Positions 14,411 through 17,619 of a stretch of DNA of 17,619 nucleotides are shown in pieces (position 1 is the stretch's first letter; the number at the start of each line of letters is the position of its first letter). Under the pieces are notes generated by a model that had not been told where the DNA came from, did no database searches, and was given only the letters and a program-made list of their open reading frames with translations. Position numbers and translations under genes: made by a program. The DNA comes from Armatimonadota bacterium (GTDB lineage: Bacteria > Armatimonadota > Zipacnadia > Zipacnadales > JABUFB01), in NCBI GenBank assembly GCA_018056145.1, contig JAGPGE010000026.1, forward strand, positions 1-17,619, in the 5' to 3' direction.

Positions 14411-16791
14411 GGCTTCTCGCCTCCCGGTCCGAGCACCACGATTTCCCGCAGGCGCACGATGTTGTCGGTCATGTTGGGGCGGGTGAACAGCACCCGCATG
14501 GTCTTCGTGGTCACGGGGCCGAACTCCAGGCGCGGGTTAACCTGGAGTACATCTGGACTAGTCGCCACTGTGCGCCAGCCGTCGTCTTCGGGGATCTGGA
14601 TTTCGAAGCGCTGGGGAACATACTGGAGCAGGTCGCCGGAACCTTCGTGGCTGTAGAAGTAGAGGCGCGCCTGCGATATGGTACGCGGCTCGGGGAAGTC
14701 CAGTTGCAGCCAGTGCGCCTCCGGGCCATCACCGGACAGCCAGCGGCTCAATTGGTCGCGCGTGATAAGCCCGTCGATGGCGCCATGTGGCGCGTACCCG
14801 CCCTTGGCGAAGTTCGAGTCGGACGAGGCGATGGTTCCACTCTCCGCGGACGCCAGGTTCGGCGGCACGAATGTCCCGTAGTCCGGCAAGCCGCCCAGTT
14901 GCTCCAGCGTTGCCCGCACCCGCTCTCCCGCAAGCTGGCGTGGGGTCACTCCCTCCAGCAGGCACAGGGCCGCCGCGCACCCGGCCGCTTCGCCCAGGGA
15001 CATGGTGGTGCCCATGACCCGGACCGATCCGTGGGCGACATGGTCCACGCTGATCGGCCTCCCGGCGACAAGCAGGTTCTCCACCTGCAGCGGCACCAGG
15101 CAGCCGTAGGGGATGTCATAGGGCTTGCCGGGGCGGGCGCCCGAAGCGTCCCCCGTTCCGTCGGGCGAATGGATGTCGATGGGGTAGAACCCCCGCGCGA
15201 TGGCGTCCGGGAAAACCGCGCCGGACAGCGCCTCCTCACCCGTGAGGGTGTACTCGCCGATGATCCGCCGGCTCTCCCGCACCCCGATGAACTCCGCGGT
15301 GCCCGCGAGATAGCACTCCTCACACCCGGGCACGTATTCGCGGAAAAAGGGCACGAGATCCAGCGCCTCCCGCAGCGCCTCCACGTGGGAGTACGTGAGG
15401 TCCTCCACCTTTAGCCCGTCCACTTCCGGCACGTTGATCATGTTCACGTTTACCGCGCCGTGGGTGCCGGTGACGATGGGCTGGATCGCGGCTCCCCCGG
15501 CGAAGGTGGCCTTGTACTTGCCCTCGCTCCGGGCCTTGCGGATCATCTCGGGGATATCCCTAACCGTAGGCAGGAGGCGCGCTGTGTCCACGTTCGCCAG
15601 CAGGAAGACAAGGGTGTGGGTCTGGGTTTCGTCATCGCGCCCGCGGCCGATCTCGAAATGCGCCCCGGACCAAGCTGCGACGTCTCCGTCACCCGTGCAA
15701 TCGATGACCACTTTCGCCCGGATCGCCTGGGTTCCCGACTTGTTCTCAACGATGATGCCCCGGCATGCCCCGTCCTCAACGATTGCCCCCACCGCAAGGC
15801 TGTAGAGCATGAGCTTCGCGCCGGACTGTCTCATCATGTCCAGAAGCACGTACTTGATGACCTCCGGGTTCCAGGTCTGGTCCGGACCGCCCACGGCTCT
15901 TAGGCGGTCCACGAACTCCCTCGTGATGCCCTGGGTCAGTCCCACGTTCATTGCCGGCGGGACGAGCCCCAGCGTTGCCATACCGCCGAGAGAGCCGGAC
16001 CGTTCAACGAGGAGCACCTCCGCGCCCATTCGCGCAGCAGTCACCGCCGCCGCGACACCCGCCATTCCACCGCCCACCACCAGGACCTCGGGGGTCGCGA
16101 TCACCGGCGCGTCCACGCAGCGCCGGATTTTCTCACCCGTGGGCTCAGGCCGCACGACCTGAAGCGCTGCCTCCGTTCGCACCCGCGGGCGCTCCGGTAC
16201 AGTGCGGTTGCGCTCGTCTTCCACATCTCGGGCGGCTTTGATCGCCTCTGCGTCCGCGCCGATGAGTCGCGGGTTGTCCACGATCACTTCTGTCGGCCTG
16301 GGGCGCGTGAGGACGGGGATCTGGATGCCCATGCGCTGCACGTCAGACAGGTCCACGCTCGCGGCCGCTGCATCCGCCAGGGCAACCTCAACCGTGGTCC
16401 ACTTGCCCGGCTCCAGCGTAGCCGGCCGCAGGAACTCCGTGTCCCGATTGCCTATCACGAGGTTGATCTCCACCGCGTCGGCTCCGGGGTTGAGCAGGTC
16501 CACGGCGAGGGTCTGGTAAGGTGTCCAATTCCGGTAGCGCAGGCCATTGCGGTGATCGCGGGCCTCCACCATGCCCACGCCGTCCGCGGAAGGGTGGAGC
16601 ATGAACCGGATGCGCATAGCGCCATCGCCTTCGGTGCGGGGTTCGCGGACCGGCTCAACCAAGGCAAGGCGCACCCGGGAGGCGAACTGGTCCGCGTCCG
16701 CCCGGGTGTCCAGGGGAGACAGGAGGGTGACCTCCTGCGCGTATGCGATGCATAGGCAGCAAAGCGCCAACAGTGTGAGGGAGTACTTCAC
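14407..16791 (-). CDS. Secreted FAD-dependent oxidoreductase with N-terminal beta domain and C-terminal discoidin-like domain
   Basis: 794 residues from GTG 16791, with GAGGAGGT at 16803-16796. Residues 1-18 form a Sec-type signal peptide (MKYSLTLLALCCLCIAYAQ); no twin-arginine is present. Residues about 20-180 are a beta-rich, carbohydrate-binding-like domain (YQTLAVDLLNPGADAVEINL, EPGKWTTVEVALAD). The FAD-dependent oxidoreductase domain (PF12831 type) starts near 233: PEVLVVGGGMAGVAAAV with GGGMAG at 240-245, Glu263 in LLVERSGSLGGMATLGL, and later VVIDCTGDGDVAAWSGA and the closing segment around GTTMSLGEAAGCAAALCLLE. Residues about 655-790 resemble an F5/8 type C (discoidin) fold (AIDGLITRDQLSRWLSGDGP, WLQLDFPEPRTISQARLYFY). 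The reaction is unknown. The gene follows the hydrolase gene by 51 nt and overlaps the AlkD-like gene by 4 nt. Confidence 0.85.
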   Translation of the reverse strand: MKYSLTLLALCCLCIAYAQEVTLLSPLDTRADADQFASRVRLALVEPVREPRTEGDGAMRIRFMLHPSADGVGMVEARDHRNGLRYRNWTPYQTLAVDLLNPGADAVEINLVIGNRDTEFLRPATLEPGKWTTVEVALADAAAASVDLSDVQRMGIQIPVLTRPRPTEVIVDNPRLIGADAEAIKAARDVEDERNRTVPERPRVRTEAALQVVRPEPTGEKIRRCVDAPVIATPEVLVVGGGMAGVAAAVTAARMGAEVLLVERSGSLGGMATLGLVPPAMNVGLTQGITREFVDRLRAVGGPDQTWNPEVIKYVLLDMMRQSGAKLMLYSLAVGAIVEDGACRGIIVENKSGTQAIRAKVVIDCTGDGDVAAWSGAHFEIGRGRDDETQTHTLVFLLANVDTARLLPTVRDIPEMIRKARSEGKYKATFAGGAAIQPIVTGTHGAVNVNMINVPEVDGLKVEDLTYSHVEALREALDLVPFFREYVPGCEECYLAGTAEFIGVRESRRIIGEYTLTGEEALSGAVFPDAIARGFYPIDIHSPDGTGDASGARPGKPYDIPYGCLVPLQVENLLVAGRPISVDHVAHGSVRVMGTTMSLGEAAGCAAALCLLEGVTPRQLAGERVRATLEQLGGLPDYGTFVPPNLASAESGTIASSDSNFAKGGYAPHGAIDGLITRDQLSRWLSGDGPEAHWLQLDFPEPRTISQARLYFYSHEGSGDLLQYVPQRFEIQIPEDDGWRTVATSPDVLQVNPRLEFGPVTTKTMRVLFTRPNMTDNIVRLREIVVLGPGGEKP

Positions 16792-16795
16792 GGTG

Positions 16796-16830
16796 ACCTC
16801 CTCAATCTGCGCAGATGCGCGGGAGGAGGT
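16796..16830 (-). promoter_or_regulatory. Hairpin that would mask the ribosome-binding site of the FAD oxidoreductase
   Basis: On the minus strand ACCTCCTC (16830-16823) is a perfect 8-base complement of GAGGAGGT (16803-16796), the ribosome-binding site 5 nt before GTG 16791. The 19-nt loop contains the palindrome ATCTGCGCAGAT (16805-16816). No T-run follows, so it is not a standard terminator. It may reduce initiation unless the upstream gene, which ends at 16843, is being translated or a factor binds. Confidence 0.5.
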
Positions 16831-16842
16831 TTCGACGCGGGG

Positions 16843-17619
16843 TTACGGGTTGCCTCCCAGCGGGGCCGTCGGGCGTTTCATCTCGAAGGTCCCCTCATCA
16901 CCGAGCACACCGGCGAACCCTTCCCCGGTCAGCCAGTCAAGCGCCTTTGGGTCACCTTTGAGATATGCATCCCAGAAAGCCACTGAACTTTGAAGGATGA
17001 GGCTGTGGTGCACGGCGTCTTTCGTGCCGTCGCCATGTCTGCGAGCGCCGGAAAAGACCATGTGGTCCCCGTCCTGGAGGATCAGCAGGTACTGGTCGGC
17101 CCGCGTGATACTGTCATACGGAACGCGCCGAGCGTCAGGCTGGGTGTCGGTGATGATGGACGAGTCGGCGGTGCCGGTCATATGAAAACAGGGGGTAGCG
17201 ATTGCGCCGTATGCCTTCGCTGGGTCCCCCTTGCCCATGGGCGCGGGGCTCAGGGCGATGGCGGCTTTCACCCGCGGATCACCGAAGCTGAAGTCCCGGC
17301 CGCCAGGCAGCGGGAAAACCTGCCCGATGGCCATGAGGGTTGTGTGAGCCCCGAATGAGTGTCCCGCGAAGCCGACCCGGTCAAGGTCCAGTTTCCCCCG
17401 CAGCACCGGGTCAGCCGCCTGCAGCGCTTCCAGTTGGTCCAGTGCGAACTTGATGTCGAGGCCGCGCTGCATGGTGTTCCGCCCGTTCGCGGCGGCCTTC
17501 ATGCTCGCCATCGGGTCGGCCTGTCCGCGCCACGCGGCATCATCACTGCCCGGGTGCTGAATGTGGACGCAAAGGTAGCCGTAGCTCGCCCAGTGTCGGC
17601 CCAGGTACTCGTACCCGCT
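16843..17619 (-). CDS. Alpha/beta hydrolase (dienelactone/PAF-acetylhydrolase-like), N-terminus cut off by window edge
   Basis: The frame is open on the minus strand from the window edge to a TAA at 16845-16843, giving 258 residues. An in-frame ATG at 17511 exists, but the 36 codons before it (SGYEYLGRHWASYGYLCVHI then QHPGSDDAAW) clearly belong to the family, so the real start lies outside. DLDRVGFAGHSFGAHTTLM holds the GxSxG nucleophile (serine codon at 17358-17356). FHMTGTADSS likely carries the acid and LILQDGDHMVFSG the His. These resemble chlorophyllase, PAF-acetylhydrolase and PETase-like esterases. The sequence ends with a 50-residue C-terminal helix region. The substrate is unknown. 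It is the most upstream visible gene of the minus-strand group, 51 nt before the FAD oxidoreductase. Confidence 0.87.
   Translation of the reverse strand, partial: SGYEYLGRHWASYGYLCVHIQHPGSDDAAWRGQADPMASMKAAANGRNTMQRGLDIKFALDQLEALQAADPVLRGKLDLDRVGFAGHSFGAHTTLMAIGQVFPLPGGRDFSFGDPRVKAAIALSPAPMGKGDPAKAYGAIATPCFHMTGTADSSIITDTQPDARRVPYDSITRADQYLLILQDGDHMVFSGARRHGDGTKDAVHHSLILQSSVAFWDAYLKGDPKALDWLTGEGFAGVLGDEGTFEMKRPTAPLGGNP

Overview
This is a GC-rich bacterial window with 13 protein genes I am confident of and one probable small gene. No tRNA, rRNA, CRISPR array or intact insertion sequence was recognised. The cluster yggS-sepF-proC with a nearby yggU resembles the division neighbourhoods of Gram-positives, Cyanobacteria and related lineages. 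It is combined with large secreted or GHL10-type glycan enzymes and secreted FAD oxidoreductases carrying a discoidin-like domain. My inference is an environmental, probably uncultured bacterium such as Armatimonadota or a neighbouring lineage. This comes from gene content only, not from a marker phylogeny.

Layout. (1) 1-1431, minus strand: the first 477 residues of an exported GH20 beta-hexosaminidase, cut by the window edge. (2) 1524-6126, plus strand, divergent from it: an exported transglutaminase-like protein, a GT39-like membrane glycosyltransferase and a DUF1624-type membrane acyltransferase. This looks like an envelope or surface-glycan group and ends at a 10-bp GC-rich hairpin that can serve both strands. 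(3) 6227-6514, minus strand: a small putative membrane protein converging on that hairpin, with a TTGACA-17-TAGTAT promoter. (4) 6595-7012: a long intergenic stretch containing an unusually long imperfect hairpin (6720-6809, 22 pairs) and a candidate promoter. (5) 7013-11992, plus strand: a double-zinc-ribbon acidic/polyproline protein, YggS (PLP homeostasis), SepF (division), ProC (proline synthesis), a CPBP/CAAX-type membrane protease and YggU. (6) 17619-12028, minus strand: an alpha/beta hydrolase cut by the right edge, a secreted FAD-dependent oxidoreductase, an AlkD-like DNA alkylation repair protein and a GHL10-type glycosidase-like protein.

How it fits together. The left and right blocks look like carbohydrate and envelope metabolism. 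The central block is housekeeping (PLP balance, Z-ring anchoring, proline) with an unfamiliar zinc-ribbon protein at its head. The most interesting unexplained items are that zinc-ribbon protein, the 90-nt hairpin upstream of it, three phased inverted-repeat boxes upstream of the GHL10 gene, and a hairpin that would mask the ribosome-binding site of the FAD oxidoreductase.
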